Shown: positions 30,704-38,563 of the stretch, one piece after another | Layout: each line of letters opens with the position of its first letter | Numbering within the stretch: the first letter of the stretch is position 1 | Assembly (NCBI GenBank): GCA_017442265.1 | Contig: JAFSAC010000055.1 | Coordinates: forward strand, 1-42,970 | Length of the DNA stretch: 42,970 nt | Direction: 5' to 3' | DNA from: Clostridia bacterium | Lineage (GTDB): Bacteria > Bacillota > Clostridia > Oscillospirales > Acutalibacteraceae | The notes under the pieces: generated by a model | Database searches by the model: none | The model's input: only the letters and a program-made list of their open reading frames with translations | Told to the model about the DNA's origin: nothing | Position numbers and translations under genes: made by a program

Positions 30704-31950
30704 ACCGGCTCTCCGTTCGGGTCGGAATCGGAAAGGCCTTGAATATACCGGTGCATCGTTTCAGCGACGATCTTACTGTGAGCAACCGCCTCCACCACCG
30801 TTCTCGCACCGTTGACCACGTCACCCGATGCAAAAATGCCACGGCGGCTGGTGTTGCCGAATTCATCCGCCACCAAAAGGCCCTGATCGTTCGCAGACAG
30901 GCCGGTGGTGGTCGAAACGATGACGTTACGCGGGCCCTGACTGATCGCAATAATGACCGAGTCGGCCGAAACCAGGGTGTCGCTTCCTTCCACCTCAGTC
31001 AAGGTGCCGTCCTCCTGCTCGATCACCCGGCGGAACATCACCCCGTCATCCAGAATCTCCACCGGTTTGAAGTTATACTGAAAATCCACCCCTTCAAGTT
31101 TTGCGTAGCCGAATTCATAGTCACTGGCGGCCACCTTTTTCTGGAGCGAAAAACAGGTAACCTGGCGACTGCCGGCACGTTTGGCGGTGCGGGCGACGTC
31201 GATCGCCGCATTGCCGGCACCGATGATCACCACCCGCTCTCCCAGTTTATACACCGAAGGGTTGCTCAGATAATTGATAGCGTAGTGCACGTGACCAAAG
31301 GTCTCCCCTTTAATGTGCAACACGTTGGGACGCCACACGCCGGTGCCGATAAAGATTGCTTTATAGCCGTCTCTCAACAGATCATCCACCCCGATCGCAT
31401 CACCGATGCGGATATTCGGGCGGATCTTAATACCCTTAAGTTCAATATGCCGATACTGCAGATCATCAAGCACACTTTTCGGCAGGCGGAATTCCGGGAT
31501 ACCGTGGCGGAGGATGCCGCCGATCTTATCCTTCCCTTCAAAAATGGTGACCTGATAACCGTACCGCGCCAAAATGATCGCAATGGTAAGTCCGGCCGGT
31601 CCCGAGCCGACGATCGCCACCTTATGTCCGTTGGAACGAGCCGGTCCGTTCACCATTTTCGGAGCGTAAGCATCCGAAATATAATGCTCAATGGCCGAAA
31701 AATGAACCGGAGAGCCCTTTTTGCCTAATACACAATGACCCTCGCATTGCTTTTCGTGGTTACAGATCAAACTGCAAACGGTGGTCAACGGATTATTTTC
31801 AAACAAAATGCGCCCCGCCTCATCCAACTGGTTTTCTTTCAACAGACGGATGACCTCCGGAATCGGGGTATTGATCGGGCATCCCTTCCGGCAGGAGGGA
31901 TTTTTACATTCTAAACAACGATTGGCTTCATCCAAGACGTGCAGTGCCAT
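30700..31950 (-). CDS. GltD-like NAD(P)H:flavin oxidoreductase (glutamate synthase small-subunit family), stand-alone
   Basis: 416 residues. An N-terminal Fe-S domain has two four-Cys sets (Cys12, 15, 20, 24 and Cys59, 63, 69, 73). Two dinucleotide-binding folds follow: VAIVGSGPAGLT (FAD, 111-122) and VVIIGAGNAAID (NAD(P), about 245). ASGDV is the C-terminal FAD motif. The fold is that of GltD, SudA and NfnB-like proteins. No glutamate synthase large subunit is adjacent, so a role as electron-transfer partner is more likely than glutamate synthesis (inference). The start follows GGAG at 8 bases. It shares an operon with the SDR gene. Confidence 0.85.
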   Translation of the reverse strand: MALHVLDEANRCLECKNPSCRKGCPINTPIPEVIRLLKENQLDEAGRILFENNPLTTVCSLICNHEKQCEGHCVLGKKGSPVHFSAIEHYISDAYAPKMVNGPARSNGHKVAIVGSGPAGLTIAIILARYGYQVTIFEGKDKIGGILRHGIPEFRLPKSVLDDLQYRHIELKGIKIRPNIRIGDAIGVDDLLRDGYKAIFIGTGVWRPNVLHIKGETFGHVHYAINYLSNPSVYKLGERVVIIGAGNAAIDVARTAKRAGSRQVTCFSLQKKVAASDYEFGYAKLEGVDFQYNFKPVEILDDGVMFRRVIEQEDGTLTEVEGSDTLVSADSVIIAISQGPRNVIVSTTTGLSANDQGLLVADEFGNTSRRGIFASGDVVNGARTVVEAVAHSKIVAETMHRYIQGLSDSDPNGEPV

Positions 31951-31984
31951 ACCATGTCTCCGTTTCTTATGATGTGATCAATTC

Positions 31985-32015
31985 ATTATACCATAAAGGA
32001 AAACCGTATCCACAA
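31985..32015 (-). promoter_or_regulatory. Promoter of the GltD-like/SDR operon
   Basis: On the minus strand an extended -10, TGGTATAAT (31993-31985), with TTGTGG 19 bases further up (32015-32010). The extended -10 may make up for the long spacer. Confidence 0.55.
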
Positions 32016-32036
32016 GAAATAAACACCATTTCTCGC

Positions 32037-32324
32037 TTATTTTACCTCAAATTCACCGAGTACGGTGGAGGCGATATACTCATCCTTAAAACTGCGCAGG
32101 GTGTCCATGTGCGGTTGGGTGAGATGCACCTGCTGATGCTGTTTGGTTTCCCACCCTTCGATCAACAGAATTTCATTTTCCTTTTCATCCGAGAGGTAAT
32201 AATCATAACGGTGACAGCCGTTTTCTGCCCGGATCGCCTCCAAAACCCCTTCGTCTTTGACCCGCTTTAAAAAACCTTCCCGCTTACCGGGATAGCAGTC
32301 GAATACCACGTAGATCGTATACAT
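32037..32324 (-). CDS. ABM-fold protein (antibiotic biosynthesis monooxygenase/YgiN-like family)
   Basis: 95 residues. Ferredoxin-like beta-alpha-beta fold of the ABM family: YVVFDCYPGKREGFLKRV, ENGCHRYDYYLSDE, ILLIEGWETKQHQQVHL. Family members are often small quinol monooxygenases, sugar epimerase-like or accessory proteins. The start at 32324 follows AAAGGGGAAAG; an in-frame ATG at 32342 overlaps the end of the upstream gene. Because it follows a Gfo/Idh oxidoreductase by 14 bases, it may serve the same pathway (inference). No catalytic residues can be assigned. Confidence 0.8.
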   Translation of the reverse strand: MYTIYVVFDCYPGKREGFLKRVKDEGVLEAIRAENGCHRYDYYLSDEKENEILLIEGWETKQHQQVHLTQPHMDTLRSFKDEYIASTVLGEFEVK

Positions 32325-32338
32325 ATTTCTTTCCCCTT

Positions 32339-33640
32339 TCATCGGTCGTTTTTCAGTCCGTACCGTGCAAAATAATCATCCAAGTTCTCCACCGTATCCT
32401 CGTGACGCGCCTTCTCAGCGGCAAACCCAATCAGATGATTTCTTACCGAAATGTCAATATCGGCGGCGGTAAAGCCGGTATAATCGCCGCCGAGATATTC
32501 GTACAGTTCCCGCACGATGCCGCCGTCCCCACTGCCGTGACCGCCGGTGATAGATTCGTCGGTTTTCACGGTGGAATACACCGTTTTCTCCCCGCTTTCA
32601 AAGGAATAAACGGTGATCTCGGTATCACGGGCATTGGCGTACAATTCGCCTTTGGTGCCAAACACCCGAATGTACCGACCGCCCTCATTAAACGCGTTCA
32701 TGGTGAGAGAGGCGGTCACCCCGCCGGCAAATTCCATATTCACCACCTGATGATCCACCACCGTGTTATCCGCGTGGAAAACACAGGCGCCAAAGTTGGT
32801 GTTTTTCAGCCCCTCTTCAATCTCGGGGAGGGTCGGATTATGTTCCTTAGTAAAACCGCGGGCCGCGTGCCGCTGCATCCAAACAGCACTTTTTTCCGAA
32901 AGGTATACCTTATCGCAGGAATAAGGACAGCTCTCCCGGGCGGGACATTCGCTGCCAAAACACCGTTTAGGCGCCCCTTCCGGCGCATTTTCGGGTGTAA
33001 AGTAGGAAAGCTTGCCAAAGGAGGAAACCTTTTTACAGGGGCGATCCAGGAGCCACTGGATAATATCCAGGTCGTGACAGCATTTTGCCAACAACATCGG
33101 GTTGGTTTCATCCTCACGATGCCAGTCGCCACGGACGTAGCTATGGCTTTGGTGGATGTTTCCGACCCCTTCCACCGCCATAACCGACTGAATGTCCCCA
33201 AGAACCCCGTCCATAATCAGCCGCTTCACCGTTTTATAAAAGGGGGTATACCGCAGGACGTGGCAGACCAGTACCGAGACACCTTTCTCCTCTGCCGCCT
33301 TAGCAATCGCAACACATTCCTCCGGGGTGGGTGCTACCGGCTTTTCCAGCAAGAGATGATAACCGAGCTCGATCGCTTTGAGCGCCGGTTCGGTGTGCAA
33401 AGCATCCATCGTCGCGATGATCGCGATATCCGCCATTTTCGGCTGCTGTAAAATCTCCTGATAACCGGGATAACAGGCATCGTCCGACAGCGAAAACATA
33501 TCCCGCATCTTTTCCCGACGGGCTTTAATTGGTTCGGCTACTCCGACGATCTGAAATTTATCCGGCCACTTTTTCATATTGGCGGCGTACGCATTGCCGC
33601 GGCTACCTGCGCCGATCACAATGGCGGTATACGGTTTCAT
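32339..33640 (-). CDS. Gfo/Idh/MocA-family oxidoreductase with a Cys-rich loop
   Basis: 433 residues. N-terminal Rossmann motif VIGAGSRGNAYA, LLLEKPVAPTPEEC (EKP motif), HQSHSYVRGDWH and CCHDLDIIQWLL with the conserved catalytic His-Asp. A cysteine cluster, CFGSECPARESCPYSC, at about residues 225-240 is seen in a subgroup of clostridial members; its purpose is unknown to me. The start follows GGGGGAG. It is the first gene of a two-gene operon with its own promoter. It is only distantly similar to the Gfo/Idh protein at 24-25 kb. Confidence 0.92.
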   Translation of the reverse strand: MKPYTAIVIGAGSRGNAYAANMKKWPDKFQIVGVAEPIKARREKMRDMFSLSDDACYPGYQEILQQPKMADIAIIATMDALHTEPALKAIELGYHLLLEKPVAPTPEECVAIAKAAEEKGVSVLVCHVLRYTPFYKTVKRLIMDGVLGDIQSVMAVEGVGNIHQSHSYVRGDWHREDETNPMLLAKCCHDLDIIQWLLDRPCKKVSSFGKLSYFTPENAPEGAPKRCFGSECPARESCPYSCDKVYLSEKSAVWMQRHAARGFTKEHNPTLPEIEEGLKNTNFGACVFHADNTVVDHQVVNMEFAGGVTASLTMNAFNEGGRYIRVFGTKGELYANARDTEITVYSFESGEKTVYSTVKTDESITGGHGSGDGGIVRELYEYLGGDYTGFTAADIDISVRNHLIGFAAEKARHEDTVENLDDYFARYGLKNDR

Positions 33641-33680
33641 CTACACTCCCCCCTTAGAAAAGTGATATATTCACACCGAT

Positions 33681-33709
33681 ATAGTAGCAAAATTATCCAA
33701 AAACGGCAA
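33681..33709 (-). promoter_or_regulatory. Promoter of the Gfo/Idh-ABM operon
   Basis: On the minus strand: TTGCCG (33709-33704), 17-base spacer, TACTAT (33686-33681), 41 bases before the start codon. Confidence 0.6.
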
Positions 33710-33734
33710 TACCTTTCCCGGTTTTTCACATAAA

Positions 33735-33759
33735 AAAATCCGCCCAATGGGCGGATTTT
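33735..33759 (-). terminator. Terminator of the pit-DUF47 operon
   Basis: Perfect 11-bp stem AAAATCCGCCC / GGGCGGATTTT around AAT, followed on the minus strand by a T-run; it begins 4 bases after the DUF47 stop codon. Confidence 0.88.
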
Positions 33760-33763
33760 GATA

Positions 33764-34384
33764 TTAAGTATTCTTCATAATGACAGTGCCGACCGATTCA
33801 CTCACATGCTCGCAAGCATCGGCGCAGGATTCAAAGCAATCGAAAACCTTACGCATCGAAACGACCGCCAGCACGTCGTCCGCCTGTTTGGTGAGGTCGC
33901 GCATCGAAGAGAGATACAGTTTGTCACATTCCTCTTCCACGTCGTTAAGTTTGATGATCAGCTCGTGAATCTTTTTAGAACGCTTGAAATTCTCAAATTC
34001 ATCCATAAGCTCGCACAGCATTTCACAGGACTGCACCAGTTTTTTCGCAAAGCTGATCGCCGCTTCGCCGGGAACTTGAATATTGTAAATATAGAATTTC
34101 TGCAGAATCTCCTCGATATTATCGGTGACCTGATCCAGGTTATGGCTCAGCATATCCAGGTCCTCCCGGTCGATCGGGGTGACAAACGCTTTGGCAAGCG
34201 CTTCGTTCATCTCGTGTTTTTTGGTATCGGCGGTATGCTCAATCGCGTGCATCTCCTTGAGCATCTCGTCGATGTTTTCCGGACGGTAATTCTCCAGGCA
34301 TTTCACGAGGTAGTTCGCCGCGTCTTTAGAGAGCGCGGTGCTCGCCGCCAGGTTTTCAAAATAGAACTTATCACCTTTCGCCAT
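33764..34384 (-). CDS. DUF47-family (PhoU-like) phosphate transport regulator
   Basis: 206 residues, all-helical. Family wording: EMHAIEHTADTKKHEMNEAL, AFVTPIDREDLDMLSHNLDQ and VEEECDKLYLSSM. DUF47 proteins are encoded next to PiT phosphate transporters and are thought to regulate them, like PhoU does with Pst. It follows pit by 18 bases, which supports this. Confidence 0.93.
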   Translation of the reverse strand: MAKGDKFYFENLAASTALSKDAANYLVKCLENYRPENIDEMLKEMHAIEHTADTKKHEMNEALAKAFVTPIDREDLDMLSHNLDQVTDNIEEILQKFYIYNIQVPGEAAISFAKKLVQSCEMLCELMDEFENFKRSKKIHELIIKLNDVEEECDKLYLSSMRDLTKQADDVLAVVSMRKVFDCFESCADACEHVSESVGTVIMKNT

Positions 34385-34402
34385 AATTCAAAACCCTTTC
34401 TA

Positions 34403-35458
34403 TTATTTGAAGATTAACAAAAACAGCTTAGTTACCAGGAAAGCCAGCAGGCCGCATCCGGGGAAGGTCAGAATCCAGGTCAGCACCATTTCCTTTACCA
34501 CGCCGAAGTTGATCGCTGAAATGCGCTTTACCGCGCCGACACCCATAATGGAGGTGGTCTTCACGTGGGTGGTGGAAACCGGGAGACCGAATACCGAACA
34601 GAATACCAGTGAAATGGAAGAGGCGATATCCGCCGAAAAACCTTGGTATTTTTCCAGTTTCACCATATCCATACCAACCGATTTAATGATCTTTTTACCG
34701 CCCATAGCGGTGCCGGCAGCCATAACCACCGAGCAAACGATCATAAGCCAGGTCGGAATCGCAAAGGTGGAACCGGCCATACCGCTGCCATTTAAGGTGA
34801 ATACACACAACAGGATAATGCCCATAAACTTCTGGCCGTCCTGTGCGCCGTGCATAAACGCCATGGCCGCCGAACCGATAATCTGCGCGCCGCGGAAAAA
34901 CGGCTCGGTTTTCGGACGGTTCGCGTGGTAGAAAATCCGGGTCACCAGTTTACCAATCACCCACGCCAGGCCAAAGCCGAGGGTAACCGAAATACCGATG
35001 CCGTACACCACCTTCAGCCACTGATCCCACACAATAGCGCTCATGCCGCACAGTGCCATAGCGCCACCGGTGAGGCCCGCAATCAGAGCGTGACTTTCGC
35101 TGGTGGGAATGCCAAACACCCAGGCAAGCGTCGCCCAAATGACGATCGCCAGCATCGCCGCACAAAGCACGATAATCACGGTGCGGCCGTCGTTTTCACC
35201 GAAGTTCACCATACTGGTAATGGTCACGGCGACCTCGTTGCTGATCTTGGTCATCACAAACACACCGAGGAAATTGCACACCGCCGCCATTAAAATGGCC
35301 GCCCGGGGAGACATACACCGGGTGACGACACAGGTAGCGATCGCGTTCGGCGCATCGGTCCAACCGTTCACGAGGATGACCCCCAGTGTTAGAGTGACCG
35401 CAATGAACAAGAGCGGATTGGCGGTCATTTGATTCCAAAAGCCCAAAATGTCGTTCAT
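34403..35458 (-). CDS. pit: Inorganic phosphate transporter, PiT family
   Basis: 351 residues, about ten membrane segments. Ion-coupled phosphate importer. The two inverted family signatures are visible: NGWTDAPNAIATCVVTR (31-47) at the N-terminal half and GLPVSTTHVKTTSIMGVGA in the C-terminal half. The repeat symmetry of the family is kept. It forms an operon with DUF47. A possible terminator-like hairpin lies in its leader. Confidence 0.95.
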   Translation of the reverse strand: MNDILGFWNQMTANPLLFIAVTLTLGVILVNGWTDAPNAIATCVVTRCMSPRAAILMAAVCNFLGVFVMTKISNEVAVTITSMVNFGENDGRTVIIVLCAAMLAIVIWATLAWVFGIPTSESHALIAGLTGGAMALCGMSAIVWDQWLKVVYGIGISVTLGFGLAWVIGKLVTRIFYHANRPKTEPFFRGAQIIGSAAMAFMHGAQDGQKFMGIILLCVFTLNGSGMAGSTFAIPTWLMIVCSVVMAAGTAMGGKKIIKSVGMDMVKLEKYQGFSADIASSISLVFCSVFGLPVSTTHVKTTSIMGVGAVKRISAINFGVVKEMVLTWILTFPGCGLLAFLVTKLFLLIFK

Positions 35459-35491
35459 AAAAGTTCCTTCCTTGCCAAACTATGTATGCCA

Positions 35492-35512
35492 AAAACCGCC
35501 ATTTCGCGGTTA
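35492..35512 (-). promoter_or_regulatory. Possible attenuator hairpin in the pit leader
   Basis: On the minus strand AACCGC-GAAATG-GCGGTT is followed by TTTGG, between the promoter and the pit ribosome binding site. The stem is only 6 bp, so its effect is uncertain. Confidence 0.35.
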
Positions 35513-35541
35513 ATCGAGTTTATCTTCACACTATCGGTGAT

Positions 35542-35571
35542 ATTATAGCATAAACAAAGAGCATGATGCAA
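35542..35571 (-). promoter_or_regulatory. Promoter of pit-DUF47
   Basis: On the minus strand: TTGCAT (35571-35566), 18-base spacer, and TATAAT (35547-35542) preceded by TGC, an extended -10. About 84 bases of leader follow. Confidence 0.65.
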
Positions 35572-35603
35572 GTATTTCCGACAAATTCCGTGCCGGAACA
35601 AAG

Positions 35604-35631
35604 AAAAACCCCCGTTCCGAAGAACGGGGGT
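35604..35631 (-). terminator. Terminator of the sugar-uptake operon
   Basis: Perfect 10-bp stem ACCCCCGTTC / GAACGGGGGT with loop CGAA on the plus strand, followed on the minus strand by TTTTC. It lies 17 bases after the lipoprotein stop codon. Confidence 0.88.
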
Positions 35632-35648
35632 ATCATTCGCTATACCGC

Positions 35649-36038
35649 TTACATAAAGTCGCTCCAGTCTTTATTTTCCTGCCAGTCAACCGTGGTGGTT
35701 GCTTTCGTTTTGACGGTGGTAACCACTTTAGCGGTAGTTTCCGTGGCGGAGGTTACCCCAGTACGAGCAGTGGTGGCCTGAGCTTTTGTGGTATTGACGT
35801 TTTCCTTTTTGCCGGTCGAAGGGGTGCTTTCCCCTTTGGTGGCGGTGGTGCCGCCGGCCGGCTGAGTGACGTTATTCGAGGCGGTAGGATCACTTTCGGT
35901 TTCTTTCGTCTGTCCGTCCTCCGTGGTGGTAACCGTATTTACGATGTCATACGAGGACGAGGGGGCGGACTCCGTTTTAGAGCAACCAGCCAAGGCGAGA
36001 ACCAAGATAAAGCAAAGAGTAACGACAAAAATACGCAT
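35649..36038 (-). CDS. Thr-rich lipoprotein of unknown function
   Basis: 129 residues. A lipoprotein signal peptide ends LALAGC with Cys19. The rest is low-complexity: Thr, Ser, Lys, Glu and Ala, with long Thr-rich stretches (TTKAQATTARTG, KTKATTTVDW) and no cysteine. It ends in the short acidic tail ENKDWSDFM. The body looks like an unfolded or O-glycosylated wall-spanning stalk (inference). The start follows AAAGGCGG. It is 18 bases after the GH38 gene and before the operon's terminator, so it is probably the last gene of the sugar-uptake operon. Confidence 0.8.
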   Translation of the reverse strand: MRIFVVTLCFILVLALAGCSKTESAPSSSYDIVNTVTTTEDGQTKETESDPTASNNVTQPAGGTTATKGESTPSTGKKENVNTTKAQATTARTGVTSATETTAKVVTTVKTKATTTVDWQENKDWSDFM

Positions 36039-36056
36039 TACATTCTACCGCCTTTC

Positions 36057-38552
36057 TTAAATAGGTTTCCGTTCATATTCCACAAAATTGGTACGGGATA
36101 TCGTGCCGCCGTCCGGAGAGACCACCAAGGAAACAATCTCCTGCGGCCGGAAGGACACCGTAAACTGCGCATTCATAAAGGGTAAGGTGATCTGTGCATC
36201 GACCGCCTTGCCTGCCGTTTCGTACAAACGCAGCAAGACACCGTCGCCGTCTTCCGCAAATTTCATCGTTTCCAACAACACGTTTTCCGCATCAATGGAT
36301 ATCGCAGAAGTCGAAGTGGGGAGATCTCCCTTATGGTGAGTTTCAGGAACCAATAACGGCGGTCGGTTAAACACCGCAGCACTACGAACGGTCTCGGCGA
36401 CGTCAGCGGCCGAGAATAACTTGAGCGCATAATCAAACTGCTGTTCGCCCTGATCCATGTATTCCACCAAATCATCCCGAACTCCGTAATGATCTGCAAA
36501 AATCGCGCTACGAGCCACGATCATACCGGCTACCGTATCCTTCACCGAGAAACTATACTTTCCGCGATTCAGGATAGCCAGCCCCATATCATCCTGCTGT
36601 CCAAACACACCCATAAAGCGATGAGAAGGTTCTTCCTGTCCGTCGCACGGCTTTTTCAAGAAGCCATACGGCATCGAGTAGAGAGCGGTGGGGTCCTGCA
36701 CGTTCGCATCAAACAGCAGCCGCATAATTTTCAGCTTTTCCGCATAATGCAACAAAGCGTGCACCTCTACCTGATCGGCATCAGCCGTCAGCGAAAAGTC
36801 CTGACGTAACCGCGAATCCCCATAACGGCTTTCCACACGAATGGTGGCACGAAGCGGTCCGTTTTCCAACACGCGCATTTCGGTCATATCGAAATAACCG
36901 ATCGTATTGTCAAAACGGAATTCGCCGTGCCCCCAGGTATCAGTTTTTGCATCGTCCAATATCGCCGCGCGGGCCGCAAGGCCCTTGCCGATCAAATTGC
37001 GACCGGTCTTTTTATCGATCATACGGCAGATACAACCGGTTTTCGGATCAAATTCCACCAGAAGGTGGGCATTTTCCAACTTCCATTCCGAAGCAATACA
37101 AGGCGCCTGGTGGACGCCGGGAGTGTACCGTTCTTTTTGGAAGGCATAATAGGTCGCGTAACCAAGCGGAGGGATCTTCGCCATAAATATCGTTTTATCC
37201 CGATCGGTACCGTTGGTCTGTTCACCGCGTACCGACTGCACCGGCAAAGAAACACCGGTGTCATCCACCACGCAACCGGCTTCGATATTCAACATCACCG
37301 GCGTGGTCACCGCAAAGGAATGGGGATTAAACACCACCATAGGGGCACCCTCTCCCCCTTTTTCCCAGAAGAGACCCATTTTCTGACAGGGGGAATCCTC
37401 TTCAAGAATACGGGTGGTACCAATACGCCAGGATATCTGCTGAAGCGCCAGATTGGTCGTTTCGGTCGCCGCATCCGCCGCCGCGTGCATTTCCATAATG
37501 GCCGGCTCGACGGCGCTGCGGATCGTACAGCCGGCCAGGATATCGTGGAACTGATTAAACATCAGTTTTTTCCAGCCGGCGGTCAGTTTTTCCTGCGGAG
37601 TCGCCTTGCCGGTCAGCATATAGGAAAGCATATTGCAACGTTCTGCCGTAACCAGCGCCGTTTCGGTCTGACAGTTGACCAGCTTCACATTAGCTCCTGC
37701 GGAATAGCAACCGATCGCGTGATGCTGAAGATCACCGGTCACTACCGGGATATCTCCCCCATTTATTCGGGCATCCTCAAAAAACTGAGGAACCGAACTA
37801 TACTGCAAACGAGGGTCTTGAGCACGTTTCTCCTCAATACCATGAAGGGCGCGGATGGTGGGGCCACCTCCGTGGTTCCCCACCCCGTAAAAACACATAT
37901 GCGGAACATCCTGAATATCAGCGATGCGGGGCATATCCTCTAACTTACAGTCAAGAGCCCCTTCTCCGTGTACGTCCTCGAGGCCCTTAGCGCTATTATT
38001 GAAATAATCATTATAGGGCTGCGGCAAACGGTAAGCGGTCACCGCACTGCCGTCGGGGGATTCCCAACGGAACAGATAGGGTTTGAGTCCCGGGTTTTCC
38101 CAGTCACACGGACGCATATACAGGTACGCATCCATGCCCGATTGCTTCAGCAACTGTGGCAACATCCCATTATGGCCAAAGGAATCAGGATGATAACCGG
38201 CGGTCGCCATCACACCAAAGGTGTCCTTAAAATACCGTTGTGAATATAAAGCTTGACGGGCAAAGGACTCACCGGACGGCATATTACAATCCGGCTGGAT
38301 CCAGTATCCCCCTACGATCGACCAGCGGCCTTCTTTAACCCTCTCCCGGATCTCGTCCAGCATCGCCGGATCTACCTGCTCCACCCAACGATAGTACGAA
38401 GCGCAGCCGCAGGTGAAGATATAATCCGGGAATTCCTTCATCCGATCCAACGCAGAGCGAAAGGTCGCCAAGACTTCTGAAAGACCCTCTTCCTTTTTCC
38501 AAAGCCACACCGGATCAAGATGGGCATTACCAATTAAATGTATTTTCTTCAT
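36057..38552 (-). CDS. Alpha-mannosidase, glycoside hydrolase family 38
   Basis: 831 residues, a usual length for bacterial GH38. Removes alpha-linked mannose by a Zn-dependent retaining mechanism. Zinc ligands: His11 and Asp13 in NAHLDPVW, and His336 in FNQFHDILAG. The nucleophile is Asp123 in HPDSFGHNG. The catalytic half is followed by the large beta-sandwich domains of the family. There is no signal peptide, so it would work in the cytoplasm on mannosides brought in by the adjacent transporter. It is 11 bases after the second binding-protein gene and 18 bases before the Thr-rich lipoprotein gene. Confidence 0.95.
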   Translation of the reverse strand: MKKIHLIGNAHLDPVWLWKKEEGLSEVLATFRSALDRMKEFPDYIFTCGCASYYRWVEQVDPAMLDEIRERVKEGRWSIVGGYWIQPDCNMPSGESFARQALYSQRYFKDTFGVMATAGYHPDSFGHNGMLPQLLKQSGMDAYLYMRPCDWENPGLKPYLFRWESPDGSAVTAYRLPQPYNDYFNNSAKGLEDVHGEGALDCKLEDMPRIADIQDVPHMCFYGVGNHGGGPTIRALHGIEEKRAQDPRLQYSSVPQFFEDARINGGDIPVVTGDLQHHAIGCYSAGANVKLVNCQTETALVTAERCNMLSYMLTGKATPQEKLTAGWKKLMFNQFHDILAGCTIRSAVEPAIMEMHAAADAATETTNLALQQISWRIGTTRILEEDSPCQKMGLFWEKGGEGAPMVVFNPHSFAVTTPVMLNIEAGCVVDDTGVSLPVQSVRGEQTNGTDRDKTIFMAKIPPLGYATYYAFQKERYTPGVHQAPCIASEWKLENAHLLVEFDPKTGCICRMIDKKTGRNLIGKGLAARAAILDDAKTDTWGHGEFRFDNTIGYFDMTEMRVLENGPLRATIRVESRYGDSRLRQDFSLTADADQVEVHALLHYAEKLKIMRLLFDANVQDPTALYSMPYGFLKKPCDGQEEPSHRFMGVFGQQDDMGLAILNRGKYSFSVKDTVAGMIVARSAIFADHYGVRDDLVEYMDQGEQQFDYALKLFSAADVAETVRSAAVFNRPPLLVPETHHKGDLPTSTSAISIDAENVLLETMKFAEDGDGVLLRLYETAGKAVDAQITLPFMNAQFTVSFRPQEIVSLVVSPDGGTISRTNFVEYERKPI

Positions 38553-38563
38553 TTCGGTTTCCT

